Shown: piece by piece, positions 1 through 6,212 of the stretch | Layout of the letters: each line of letters starts with the position of its first letter | Numbering within the stretch: the stretch's first letter is position 1 | Source of the DNA: an uncultured Desulfobacterales bacterium | Lineage (GTDB): Bacteria; Desulfobacterota; Desulfobacteria; Desulfobacterales; G020354645 | Assembly (NCBI GenBank): GCA_947259865.1 | Contig: CAMYNZ010000264.1 | Span: forward strand, 1-7,271 | Direction of reading: 5' to 3' | Length of the DNA: 7,271 nt | Position numbers and translations under genes: made by a program | Notes under the pieces: generated by a model | Databases searched by the model: none | The model's input: the letters and a program-made list of their open reading frames with translations, nothing else | What the model was told of the DNA's origin: nothing

Positions 1-854
1 AGGGCCTGGGGCAAAATAACCAGGCGCATCGTCAGAAAATAGCTTAAGCCGATCGATTCCGCAGCTTCATATTGTCCACGGGCCATCCCCTGCAATCCTC
101 CCCGGACGACCTCGGCGATGTATGCCGCCGTAAACAGAATAATGGCTATCTGGGCCCGTAAAATATTGTGGATGTTTATACCTTCCGGCAGAAAAAGTGG
201 AAATATGATTGAGCCCATAAAAAGCAGACTGATTAACGGCACGCCGCGGATCAATTCGATATAGACGACACTGAGGATTCTGATGGTTGGCATTTTGGAC
301 TGTCGTCCCAGGGCAAGGATGACACCCAGCGGATAGGCGGCCGTAAGTCCGAAAACCGACAGCAGGAGCGTTAAGGGCAGGCCGCCCCATTGACTGGGTT
401 CAACCGGGTCTAACCCAAAAAGACCCCCTTTCATGAGCAACCCCATTAAAAATAACCCCGCCAGCCAGCCATAGCCCAGATATTTAGTCCAATGATCCCT
501 GTTGCGGCTGTAAAAAAGAAGACCGAACAAAAGCAGCATGGCAACCAGCGGTCTCCACTGCAATTCTGCGGGGTAGAAACCGAATATTATAAATCGAAAG
601 TTGGCCCAGATAATGGACCAGCAGGCCCCTGAGGCTTCCCGGCAGGCAGCTCCGGTTGTCATCCAGAGGCTGTCCACAAATGCCCACTGCAAAAGCGGTG
701 GTACGGTTATCCAGAGGAAAAATAGCGTTACAATGGTGAGAACGGAGTTAAAGACACCATTAAATAGATTGGCGCTGACCCATCCGATAACGCCTACATG
801 TGTGACCGGGGGCTTTAACGCTTGGGTGGATATTTCTTTTGCAAAACCTTCCAT
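1..854 (-). CDS. aapM: Polar amino-acid ABC transporter permease AapM (3' end cut by window edge)
   Basis: This is an inner-membrane permease subunit of a polar/general L-amino-acid importer (HisMQ-type ABC permease). The visible 284 residues have hydrophobic segments around residues 36-60, 103-114, 128-140 and 158-184, then the core permease domain. That core includes a VYIELIRGVPL stretch near residue 197, an AAYIAEVVRGG stretch near 243, and the ATPase-contacting EAA loop beginning at E263-A-A with its glycine at 269. The reading frame runs open off the left edge, so roughly the last 100 residues of a family member of about 380 residues are missing. The ATG at 854 is the only credible start: an in-frame TAG lies at 875-873, and no good ribosome site is visible. 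It follows aapQ on the same strand after 145 bp. The ATPase gene aapP would be expected next, outside the window. The family call is firm. Substrate is inferred from the family. Confidence 0.93.
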   Translation of the reverse strand, partial: MEGFAKEISTQALKPPVTHVGVIGWVSANLFNGVFNSVLTIVTLFFLWITVPPLLQWAFVDSLWMTTGAACREASGACWSIIWANFRFIIFGFYPAELQWRPLVAMLLLFGLLFYSRNRDHWTKYLGYGWLAGLFLMGLLMKGGLFGLDPVEPSQWGGLPLTLLLSVFGLTAAYPLGVILALGRQSKMPTIRILSVVYIELIRGVPLISLLFMGSIIFPLFLPEGINIHNILRAQIAIILFTAAYIAEVVRGGLQGMARGQYEAAESIGLSYFLTMRLVILPQA

Positions 855-860
855 GGTATT

Positions 861-913
861 TAAGCGAATGATCTAAAATGCCTAAATTTAAAAGTGCCTA
901 AAGTTAAGGCATT
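861..913. repeat. Short AT-rich repeats upstream of aapM
   Basis: Two imperfect direct copies of a 16-17 nt unit with core TGCCTAAA lie at about 877-903. An inverted GGCATT follows at 908-913. The second copy forms a TGCCT/AGGCA dyad (895-899 with 907-911) with a 7-nt loop. This lies just before the aapM start codon and could be an operator or a weak RNA hairpin. The function is unknown. Confidence 0.35.
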
Positions 914-960
914 CTATCTTTTTAAATTAGGATAGGCCGAAGACCGTTCCTTACCTTAAG

Positions 961-990
961 TTCACTTTAGCTCACTTTCGTTTACTTCAA
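961..990. repeat. Three degenerate 10-nt tandem units
   Basis: Three consecutive 10-nt units, TTCACTTTAG, CTCACTTTCG and TTTACTTCAA, sit directly after the aapQ stop codon in the aapQ-aapM spacer. The period equals about one helical turn. The units are short and diverged, so this may be chance. Confidence 0.3.
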
Positions 991-999
991 ACTTATAAT

Positions 1000-2202
1000 T
1001 TATCTTTCTACCAAAGCTACTCTTTTATTATACCAGTTCATAAAAGCCGAGGTGGACAGACTGAATATAAGATAAACCAGCATGATCAGGGCCACTCCCT
1101 CAATTGATTGTCCGGTCTGATTGATGGTGGTGTTGGCAACCGAAACAAAATCAGGGAACCCGATGGCAACGGCCAGGGAACTGTTTTTGGTAAGATTTAA
1201 CATTTGGCTGGTCAACGGGGGAATAATAACTCTGAGCGCCTGGGGTAAAATTACCAGATTTAACACCTGGGTGGATTTAAGCCCGATCGACATGGCCGCT
1301 TCTTTTTGGCCTTTGCTGACGGATTGGATACCGGCCCGCACAACTTCTGCGACAAACGCCGCTGTATACAACACCAGCCCCAGCAAAAGGGCGATAAACT
1401 CGGGGCTGAGGGTGAGACCGCCTTTAAAATTAAAACCCGTAAGTTCTGGAAAATTCATCGCTGCGGGTGCACCGAAAAGCAACCAGGTCACAGCCGGAAA
1501 CCCGATGACGATGCCGATCGATAGGCGAAAAACGGGAAAAGCCCGTCCGGTCCTGGCCTGCCGGTTTTTGGCCCAGCGATGCAGAAAATAAACCCCGAGA
1601 CAAGCGGCAAATAACGCCAAAAACATATATATATGGGCCGGATGCGCTTCAGGAACCGCAAAGACCACCCCTCGATTACAAAGAAAAAGGCCGGTCATAG
1701 GGTTGAGGGCCTGTTGCGGTGACGGAAGCGTTTCGTAAAAAATGGCATACCAGAAAAACAGCTGCAACAATATCGGGATGCCCTGCATGACCTCGATATA
1801 AATAACCGCCAGTCTGGAAACCAACCAGTTGCTTGACAGGCGAGCGACGCCGACGATGGTACCGAGAATGATCGTGAATATGATGCCGATAAACGCAACT
1901 TTTAAGGTGTTCAGGGCGCCGACCAGCAGGGCATGGCCGTAAGTATTGGCCGCTGAGTACGGAATCAGGGATTCACCGATCTCAAAGGCCGATTCTTTGT
2001 TCAAAAAACCCCAGCCAGTGGCGATGGATTGTTTTTCAAGATTAACGAGCGTATTGGATACGAGATAATAGGCCAGTAATCCCACCAGGCACAGCACGCC
2101 CAGTTGGTAAAATATTGACCGCTTTTTGGGATCAAGCCAAAACGGAACTTTGCCGGCAGGGCCTTTTCCGATATTATTTGTCTCACGTTTCGGTACGATC
2201 AT
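1000..2202 (-). CDS. aapQ: Polar amino-acid ABC transporter permease AapQ
   Basis: This is the partner permease of AapM; together they would form the membrane channel for amino-acid uptake. From the ATG at 2202 the protein is 400 residues, the usual AapQ length. It starts with a cytoplasmic stretch ending in DPKKRSIFYQ and a first membrane segment near 33-49. The permease domain follows: AVIYIEVMQGIPILLQ near 132, AAFVAEVVRAG near 281, the EAA loop at 301-303 with glycine 307, and a highly conserved QMLNLTKNSSLAVAIG block near 333. The frame extends upstream to a GTG at 2316, but that start lies inside a terminator hairpin, so I reject it. A GTG at 2208, two codons upstream of the ATG, is a possible alternative. 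Neither has a clear Shine-Dalgarno site, which suggests low or coupled expression. It lies 126 bp after aapJ. The identification is confident; the exact start is less so. Confidence 0.95.
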   Translation of the reverse strand: MIVPKRETNNIGKGPAGKVPFWLDPKKRSIFYQLGVLCLVGLLAYYLVSNTLVNLEKQSIATGWGFLNKESAFEIGESLIPYSAANTYGHALLVGALNTLKVAFIGIIFTIILGTIVGVARLSSNWLVSRLAVIYIEVMQGIPILLQLFFWYAIFYETLPSPQQALNPMTGLFLCNRGVVFAVPEAHPAHIYMFLALFAACLGVYFLHRWAKNRQARTGRAFPVFRLSIGIVIGFPAVTWLLFGAPAAMNFPELTGFNFKGGLTLSPEFIALLLGLVLYTAAFVAEVVRAGIQSVSKGQKEAAMSIGLKSTQVLNLVILPQALRVIIPPLTSQMLNLTKNSSLAVAIGFPDFVSVANTTINQTGQSIEGVALIMLVYLIFSLSTSAFMNWYNKRVALVER

Positions 2203-2290
2203 CGTCACGTAAACGTTGAAGATTTCTTGCAACCCGCTGCCTGGCCGGGACGGGGTATTTTTGAATGAAGGGATTTTAGCGACAGGGTTT

Positions 2291-2321
2291 AAAAAGAGGT
2301 GCCCCGGCAGAGGCACCTCTT
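2291..2321 (-). terminator. Intrinsic terminator or attenuator between aapJ and aapQ
   Basis: Read on the minus strand, a perfect 10-bp stem (AAGAGGTGCC pairing with GGCACCTCTT) encloses an 8-nt loop and runs straight into five T residues. It begins 7 nt after the aapJ stop codon. This is a classic rho-independent structure. Because two permease genes follow on the same strand, it probably terminates only part of the transcripts, or stabilises the aapJ 3' end, and so favours binding protein over permeases. Confidence 0.85.
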
Positions 2322-2328
2322 ATATCAA

Positions 2329-3480
2329 TTATCTAAACGCGGCGGGATACATTATACCCCCTTTGGTCCAGAGTTCATTGAGACCCCGCTGGAGTCCCAG
2401 AGGTGTATTCACACCCACGTTGCGCTCAAATATCTCACCGTAGTTGCCTACCTGTTTTATGATATTATAGGCCCATTTATCATCCAGCCCCAGGGCTTTG
2501 CCCAAACCGGGGGTTACCCCCAGAAAACGCTGGATCTGGGGATCCGTGCTGGCCATCATACCATCGACATTCTTGGAAGTGATGCCATATTCCTCGGCCT
2601 GGAGCAATGCCATAACCGTCCATTTAACGATATCAAACCATTGATCGTCCCCGTGACGCACCACCGGAGCCAGCGGTTCTTTAGAAATAATTTCCGGCAA
2701 AAGAACATAATCATCCGGATTGTTAGCCACGGATCGATGGGCAGCCAGTTGGGAAGCATCAGAAGTCAGGCAATCACACCTGCCGGCAAAAAACGCCTTG
2801 CTCAGCTCGGCAGTCTGCTCGATGACGACCGGTTTCCACTGCAAATCGTTTTTGCGAAAAAAATCGGCCGCGTTAAGCTCTGTGGTCGTGCCGGGCAGTA
2901 CACAGACAGTAGCACCTCCCAGTTCTAAAGCGCTTTTGATACCCAGTTTCTTCGGAACCAGAAATCCCTGACCATCGTAAAAATTGACCTGGGTGAAATT
3001 TAGACCGTTGATGGTTTCACGCGTCAGGGTTTGGGTCGTGTTGCGGCACAACACATCGATTTCTTTTGACTGAAGCGCGGGTAAACGCTGGACGGCGGTC
3101 AGCGCGCTAAATTTAACTTTGCTGGCGTCACCAAAAACTGCGGCGGCAAGGGCTTTGGCCGTTTCCACGTCAAGTCCCTTCCATTCGCCCTTTTCATCCG
3201 GCATACTAAAACCGAAAACACCGCCGTTAACCCCAACCTGAATGTAACCCTTCGCCCTGACTGCATCCAGGGTTTTGGTATCAGCCATACTTTTCTTTTC
3301 CAAATCGGCATTTTTTTTCTCGAGCTGGGCAACTTTTGTCTCTAACTGAGCGGCTTTCTCTTCAAGTGCTGCCATTTCATCGGGTTTGCCGCACGAAAAG
3401 ATGAGCAGCAGCGAAGCAAATACAACGAATGCTGTCACAACCATTATAACACCTGATTTTCTGATACGGTTGTTTAACAT
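2329..3480 (-). CDS. aapJ: Amino-acid ABC transporter substrate-binding lipoprotein AapJ with leucine-zipper stalk
   Basis: This is the extracytoplasmic binding protein of the Aap importer, which captures amino acids and delivers them to AapQM. It has 383 residues. There is a basic N-terminus, a hydrophobic core at 11-28, then I27-F28-S29-C30, a lipobox-like site (Phe at -2 is atypical). Residues 36-63 form a heptad pattern with Leu at 39, 46, 53 and 60 and Ala43/Val50/Asn57 at the other core position, a probable short coiled coil. The family 3 solute-binding domain runs from about 71 to the end, with landmarks RNTTQTLTRE near 146, PGTTTELN near 196 and the RCDCLTSDASQLAA stretch from 234. 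Cys193 and Cys235 match cysteines I recall as common in this family. The rhizobial protein is about 340 residues and soluble, so the stalk explains the extra length. The ATG at 3480 has a strong GAGGAGGG site 7 nt upstream. It is first in the operon. Confidence 0.95.
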   Translation of the reverse strand: MLNNRIRKSGVIMVVTAFVVFASLLLIFSCGKPDEMAALEEKAAQLETKVAQLEKKNADLEKKSMADTKTLDAVRAKGYIQVGVNGGVFGFSMPDEKGEWKGLDVETAKALAAAVFGDASKVKFSALTAVQRLPALQSKEIDVLCRNTTQTLTRETINGLNFTQVNFYDGQGFLVPKKLGIKSALELGGATVCVLPGTTTELNAADFFRKNDLQWKPVVIEQTAELSKAFFAGRCDCLTSDASQLAAHRSVANNPDDYVLLPEIISKEPLAPVVRHGDDQWFDIVKWTVMALLQAEEYGITSKNVDGMMASTDPQIQRFLGVTPGLGKALGLDDKWAYNIIKQVGNYGEIFERNVGVNTPLGLQRGLNELWTKGGIMYPAAFR

Positions 3481-3487
3481 GATTCTA

Positions 3488-3495
3488 CCCTCCTC
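3488..3495 (-). promoter_or_regulatory. Strong ribosome binding site of aapJ
   Basis: GAGGAGGG on the minus strand ends 7 nt before the aapJ ATG. It is much stronger than anything before aapQ or aapM, which fits high expression of the binding protein. Confidence 0.8.
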
Positions 3496-3527
3496 ATTTT
3501 TTTGGAATAATTAATTAAATTCAATGT

Positions 3528-3570
3528 ATTTGCCAAAATAAAAAATATAGGCAAATCCCCTGTTTGACAA
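3528..3570 (-). promoter_or_regulatory. Candidate aapJ promoter with flanking dyad
   Basis: On the minus strand TTGTCA (3570-3565) is followed, after 17 nt, by TATTTT (3547-3542); TATATT at 15 nt is an alternative -10. A perfect dyad, ATTTGCC/GGCAAAT, spans 3528-3556 with a 15-nt gap and brackets the -10 and the expected start site, so it is a candidate operator. A second dyad, TTGACA/TGTCAA separated by 17 nt, covers the -35 side (3564-3592). The promoter match is moderate and no regulator can be named. Confidence 0.5.
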
Positions 3571-3745
3571 ACATTTCTGTAATCGCTGTCAAGCTGTGTG
3601 CGCTGACGGGATAAACGCATCGACATCCCCCGCCTGAATCCGATCACGGACACCCGCAAATCAATTACAGGTTTAAAGTCAATTTCAATACCAAATAGAT
3701 CCGCAACAATGCAAGTGAAAACATACAAGGAGCAGTCCAATTTAT

Positions 3746-3770
3746 GGGGCGGGGTAAACAAGGGGTCGGG
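3746..3770 (+). other. Potential G-quadruplex motif
   Basis: Four G-runs (4, 4, 4 and 3 G) are separated by loops of 1, 7 and 2 nt. This satisfies the standard G3+N1-7 pattern on the plus strand. The right half also pairs as GGGT-C-GGG with CCC-A-ACCC (3763-3780), so a hairpin and a quadruplex would compete. Confidence 0.55.
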
Positions 3771-3818
3771 AACCCAACCCATGCAGCACAGCGGATAACA
3801 TTGACGCGCACCCGGTTA

Positions 3819-3896
3819 CAAAAGCACCCTTTTAGGCGCTGACGTGCTTTTGCCTTTTGGGCGGCAATACACGCCACCCGCTCTGGGGATGGCGTG
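3819..3896. repeat. Two inverted repeats in the aapJ/PilZ intergenic region
   Basis: CAAAAGCAC (3819-3827) pairs perfectly with GTGCTTTTG (3844-3852) across a 16-nt loop. CACGCCA (3870-3876) pairs with TGGCGTG (3890-3896), and an inner CCC/GGG extends that stem. Neither is followed by a T tract suited to termination. They may be regulator sites or structured leader RNA. Confidence 0.45.
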
Positions 3897-3933
3897 GAAT
3901 TTAACCCTAACCCCTTAATGTTAAAAAGAATTC

Positions 3934-3963
3934 TTGACATTTGAAGGGTAAAAGAATTAAGAT
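3934..3963 (+). promoter_or_regulatory. Candidate promoter of the PilZ gene
   Basis: A perfect TTGACA (3934-3939) is followed 18 nt later by TAAGAT (3958-3963), a four-of-six -10 match. It lies about 35 nt before the AGGGGAGGAG ribosome site of the PilZ gene. Spacing and position fit a sigma-70 type promoter. Confidence 0.5.
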
Positions 3964-3999
3964 TATAGGCAATGATACGCGTTAGGGGAGGAGCAACCA

Positions 4000-4542
4000 A
4001 TGCCGCCTGATGAAACAGTTACCGGCAGATATAATGTCCTTTTGCGGTTGTTTGAACTTATAAACAAGACATCCGAGGACCAGCAATCGTCTTTATTGAA
4101 ATACCTGCACAAAGGTAACTTGACATCTCCCGTGTTAAAATTGATCATTGATATGGCCCCTGAAGAGCAGTCAGCGCTGCTTGTTCAGTTAAAAGAGATG
4201 TCTTCGGAGCATCAGCCGGAGAAAACGATTACCCTGGACGAAAGGGAATCCACGCGCAAACCCTGTACGTTAACGGTGGACTACCAGTCCCAGAATAGTG
4301 AACATTCAGAGCATATTCTCGATATTGGAACCGGCGGTGTGTTTATCGAAACCACTGAACCGATTGCAGTCGGACAGGAACTAAGCCTTAACTTCACCTT
4401 CCCTGATTCACAGGATAAAATCAAGGTCAACGGCGAGATTGTGTGGAGAAATACCAAGGGAATCGGTGTAAAATTTATCGGTATAAACCAAAAGCAGGTA
4501 GATGAGATCAAAACGTATATTGCCGATGATAAAAAAGCGTGA
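4000..4542 (+). CDS. PilZ-domain protein, probable c-di-GMP effector
   Basis: This is a 180-residue cytoplasmic protein without signal or membrane segments. Residues 8-70 are a helical, Gln/Glu/Leu-rich N-terminal region of unknown role. Residues from about 80 to 176 are a PilZ domain. It shows the c-di-GMP-binding RxxxR motif (R82 to R86, RESTR) and the second motif as D108-I-G110-T-G-G113, which departs from the usual D/NxSxxG by Gly for Ser. A GEIVWRNTKGIGVKF strand-turn stretch follows near 145. By family it would bind c-di-GMP and change contacts with a partner controlling motility, surface attachment or exopolysaccharide. The partner is not evident here. The start is well supported by AGGGGAGGAG 6 nt before the ATG and by a promoter upstream. 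It stands alone, divergent from aapJ. Confident on domain; ligand binding is inferred, given the Ser-to-Gly change. Confidence 0.92.
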   Translation: MPPDETVTGRYNVLLRLFELINKTSEDQQSSLLKYLHKGNLTSPVLKLIIDMAPEEQSALLVQLKEMSSEHQPEKTITLDERESTRKPCTLTVDYQSQNSEHSEHILDIGTGGVFIETTEPIAVGQELSLNFTFPDSQDKIKVNGEIVWRNTKGIGVKFIGINQKQVDEIKTYIADDKKA

Positions 4543-4621
4543 CCTGGATTGCCTGCAATGGCCACCCATCATAATGCAAAACAGCTGAAAAAATGACGCT
4601 TAATGAAGATCGGCCTCGGGC

Positions 4622-4650
4622 TTGACGGATAAAGTCAACAGTGCTATGCA
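4622..4650 (+). promoter_or_regulatory. Possible promoter of the small Arg-rich gene
   Basis: TTGACG (4622-4627) is followed 17 nt later by TATGCA (4645-4650). The -35 overlaps a TTGAC-N7-GTCAA dyad (4622-4638). A perfect TATAAT at 4710-4715 is another -10 candidate, but a start from it would remove the ribosome site. Weak. Confidence 0.3.
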
Positions 4651-4720
4651 CATACGCAAAACCCCCTCTGAGCGCGGGGAACACTGGTTTCGAACGATTT
4701 TCTTATAAATATAATATGTT

Positions 4721-4724
4721 GGAG
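4721..4724 (+). promoter_or_regulatory. Ribosome binding site that decides the GTG start at 4734
   Basis: GGAG followed by a 9-nt spacer and GTG. It overlaps the upstream ATG (4716) reading, so initiation at that ATG is unlikely. Confidence 0.55.
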
Positions 4725-4733
4725 AAATTAACA

Positions 4734-4952
4734 GTGGATGCGCAATTTCATTTGCAAAAACCGTGGGAGGAGCGCTCACCAGTCGATCGACGATCTGAAT
4801 GCGATACCTCCCGGAGGACCCGCGAAATTAATGTAATCAAATATAAAGGATCTGAAAGAAGACGACCTAAAGATCGCAGGCAAGAGGGTGAACGCAGAGA
4901 CGGATGGTTGCGAAACAAAAAATGGAGCAGCGTGCAAGTGTTTGACAGATAA
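4734..4952 (+). CDS. Small Arg-rich protein with RRxxxDRR-type repeats, function unknown
   Basis: This is a 72-residue, highly basic protein, with 17 arginines by eye and no signal peptide or membrane segment. It has repeated Arg-pair motifs: RSPVDRR (14-20), ERRRPKDRR (41-49) and GERRDGW (52-58), then KWSSV (63-67). I recall similar ERRxGxDRR-type stretches in small proteins and PilZ-linked proteins of deltaproteobacteria, but I know no function. A nucleic-acid or phospholipid contact is possible from charge alone. I chose the GTG at 4734 because GGAG lies 9 nt upstream (4721-4724). The frame is open from an ATG at 4641, and another ATG lies at 4716, but neither has a ribosome site and the added residues look non-coding. 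It follows the PilZ gene by 191 bp on the same strand, probably with its own promoter. Confidence 0.7.
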   Translation: MDAQFHLQKPWEERSPVDRRSECDTSRRTREINVIKYKGSERRRPKDRRQEGERRDGWLRNKKWSSVQVFDR

Positions 4953-4984
4953 AATCAGATGATTTAGATTTTGTCTATGCGAAA

Positions 4985-5047
4985 ATGTCATCCGAGGAAT
5001 CGACCTTGATTGAGACAACCTTGGAAGATGAGGAAGAGGATTTATGA
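4985..5047 (+). CDS. Possible acidic 20-residue mini-ORF (doubtful)
   Basis: ATG at 4985 to TGA at 5047 encodes 20 residues, with E or D at nine positions and a GAG/GAA-rich end. The same frame is open upstream without a start to a TGA near 4941. That upstream part also reads as an acidic protein tail, so it may be a remnant of a longer coding region rather than a gene. There is no ribosome site before the ATG. Its stop codon abuts the stop of the convergent PHP gene (5042). Confidence 0.2.
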   Translation: MSSEESTLIETTLEDEEEDL

Positions 5048-5916
5048 ACGGCCGTTATTTATTTTGAGCTTTTTCATAAAATTTCCGTTAACTTTACGCT
5101 TAACACTGTCCCTGAATGTTTTTGATTTCGAATTAATTACCTGATAGCTATACTTAAGGTTTTTTTCAACCAAATCCGGATAATTTTTTAGATTTGTTCT
5201 CAGTTTGAAACCATTTGAAGTCACCTTTCTCAAAATATCTATTTCCTTACCAATCACCTTGTTCTGTTTTTTCTTTAAAGCATCCAAAAAAGCTCTGGGG
5301 TCGGGGGGGCATTCGGCCACACTCACCGCTTTTCCCATGTGTTTTAGGGAATGACCGTCGCTTCCTCCGGTAATGGCTTTGTCCAAATTGAACCCCAACA
5401 GTGCGCAGCGTAAATTCCATTTTTTGAGATTGGATTGAGCCGTTCTGGAGAAAAATAGAAGTTGCAAATGCCGGTGTAAATGGCACAATCCGGGTGCGGA
5501 AAAATTATGATTGTCTCGTAACCCCGGGCCCGCAGTATGACATCTTCCATTTTTAAAGCAGTGGAACTCATGACACCATTTCCCATATAGGGTCTGACAT
5601 CGTATTCATAAAACGCCTGCAGATCGCCGACGTCATAAAAATAAATCAAAATGTGGGTGCCTTCTTTGGATGTGATCTCTATGCCGGGTATACTCAGTAT
5701 ATCCGAATAAGCGTCAAGTTCAACCGCCCCGCTGATTTCGTTGTGATCGGTTATGGCGATGCCGACACCCAGTTCCCTTGCGCGGCGCACAATTTGCTGC
5801 ACACTATTTGAGCCGTCGGAGTACCGGGAATGAAAATGCAGGTCAACCACTGTGAAATGCTTGGTCAATTCCGATATTTTTGGCTTTTCAAATTGAATGC
5901 GATGGCTGTTGTTCAT
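5042..5916 (-). pseudogene. PHP-domain metal-dependent phosphoesterase, split by a -1 frame change
   Basis: PHP-superfamily proteins are multi-metal phosphoesterases; the stand-alone ones include nucleotide phosphatases and exonuclease-like enzymes. Frame A runs from ATG 5916 to a stop at 5344. It has H27-x-H29 with the following SDG (33-35), ITDH (55-58), GIEIT with E80, and FPHPD with H141. The last ligand motif, GGSDGH (about 5367-5350), lies in frame B, which is open from 5488 to 5042 and continues with a Lys/Asn-rich tail. Family similarity switches from A to B between about 5455 and 5430. Joined, the product would be about 290 residues. The change equals one base re-read or one base missing from the sequence. 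A T5 run (5455-5451) and an A6 run (5425-5420) lie there. In homologues as I recall them more residues separate the two parts, so a small deletion is also possible. A TTG at 5934 is an alternative start. Substrate unknown. Confidence 0.8.
5419..5425 (-). other. A_AAA_AAT slippery-type heptamer in the PHP gene
   Basis: In frame A the codons TCA AAA AAT form the X_XXY_YYZ pattern. A -1 slip here would enter frame B exactly and read on as Lys-Trp-Asn-Leu-Arg into the GGSDGH motif. No downstream stimulatory structure was verified. The heptamer may be accidental in a Lys-rich stretch. Confidence 0.4.
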
Positions 5917-6212
5917 TATCCATATCCGGGGCAAAACGAGTAAAACACCAATAGGCGGTCATCATTTTACAATCAGCACTGAATGAAAATCTCAATCAAT
6001 ACATCGGCTGCTTGTGACAGGAAAATATCGCCAGCAGCAGGCAGTGACATTAAATCGGCGGGTCGGCATTTAACAGGGAACTAAACAGTTGCGACTGTGC
6101 TTGGAAGTTATGCAACTTCATGATCGCAAAAAAAAAGAGGCTGGAATTAGAGCATATTACGCGGTTACGGGTGTTTTTACCGCATAAATCCAACCACTTA
6201 TAAGTTGCTGAT

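Larger units (their letters stand above)
3481..3999. other. Divergent intergenic region (519 bp) between aapJ and the PilZ gene
   Basis: No credible gene is seen here. Two minus-strand open frames cross it but lack ribosome sites and recognisable content. The region contains promoters at both ends and, in the middle, a G-rich four-run motif and three inverted repeats listed separately. The stretch from about 3600 to 3740 shows nothing I can name. Confidence 0.7.

Noticed and set aside
1121..1591. Plus-strand open frame opposite aapQ
   Set aside because: It is antisense to a confidently identified permease and shows no recognisable domain or ribosome site.
2203..2316. N-terminal extension of aapQ from a GTG at 2316 (438 residues)
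   Set aside because: The start lies within a perfect terminator stem, has no ribosome site, and the added 38 residues are absent from the usual 400-residue family length.
2299..2928. 209-codon plus-strand open frame opposite aapJ
   Set aside because: It is a long shadow of aapJ; its translation lacks any family signature, and it starts next to the terminator hairpin.
3474..4000. Two overlapping minus-strand open frames (102 and 111 codons) in the aapJ/PilZ gap
   Set aside because: They cross promoters, hairpins and the G-rich motif, have no ribosome sites, and their composition does not look protein-coding.
4548..4559. Short palindrome ATTGCCTGCAAT after the PilZ stop as a terminator
   Set aside because: The loop is too small for the full stem and no T tract follows.
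4641..4733. Upstream extension of the Arg-rich protein to ATG 4641
   Set aside because: No ribosome site at 4641 or 4716; GGAG at 4721-4724 points to GTG 4734, and the extra residues differ in character from the rest.
5048..5057. Palindrome AACGGCCGTT between the convergent ends as a bidirectional terminator
   Set aside because: It has no room for a loop beyond a 3-bp stem, and the following T content is interrupted.
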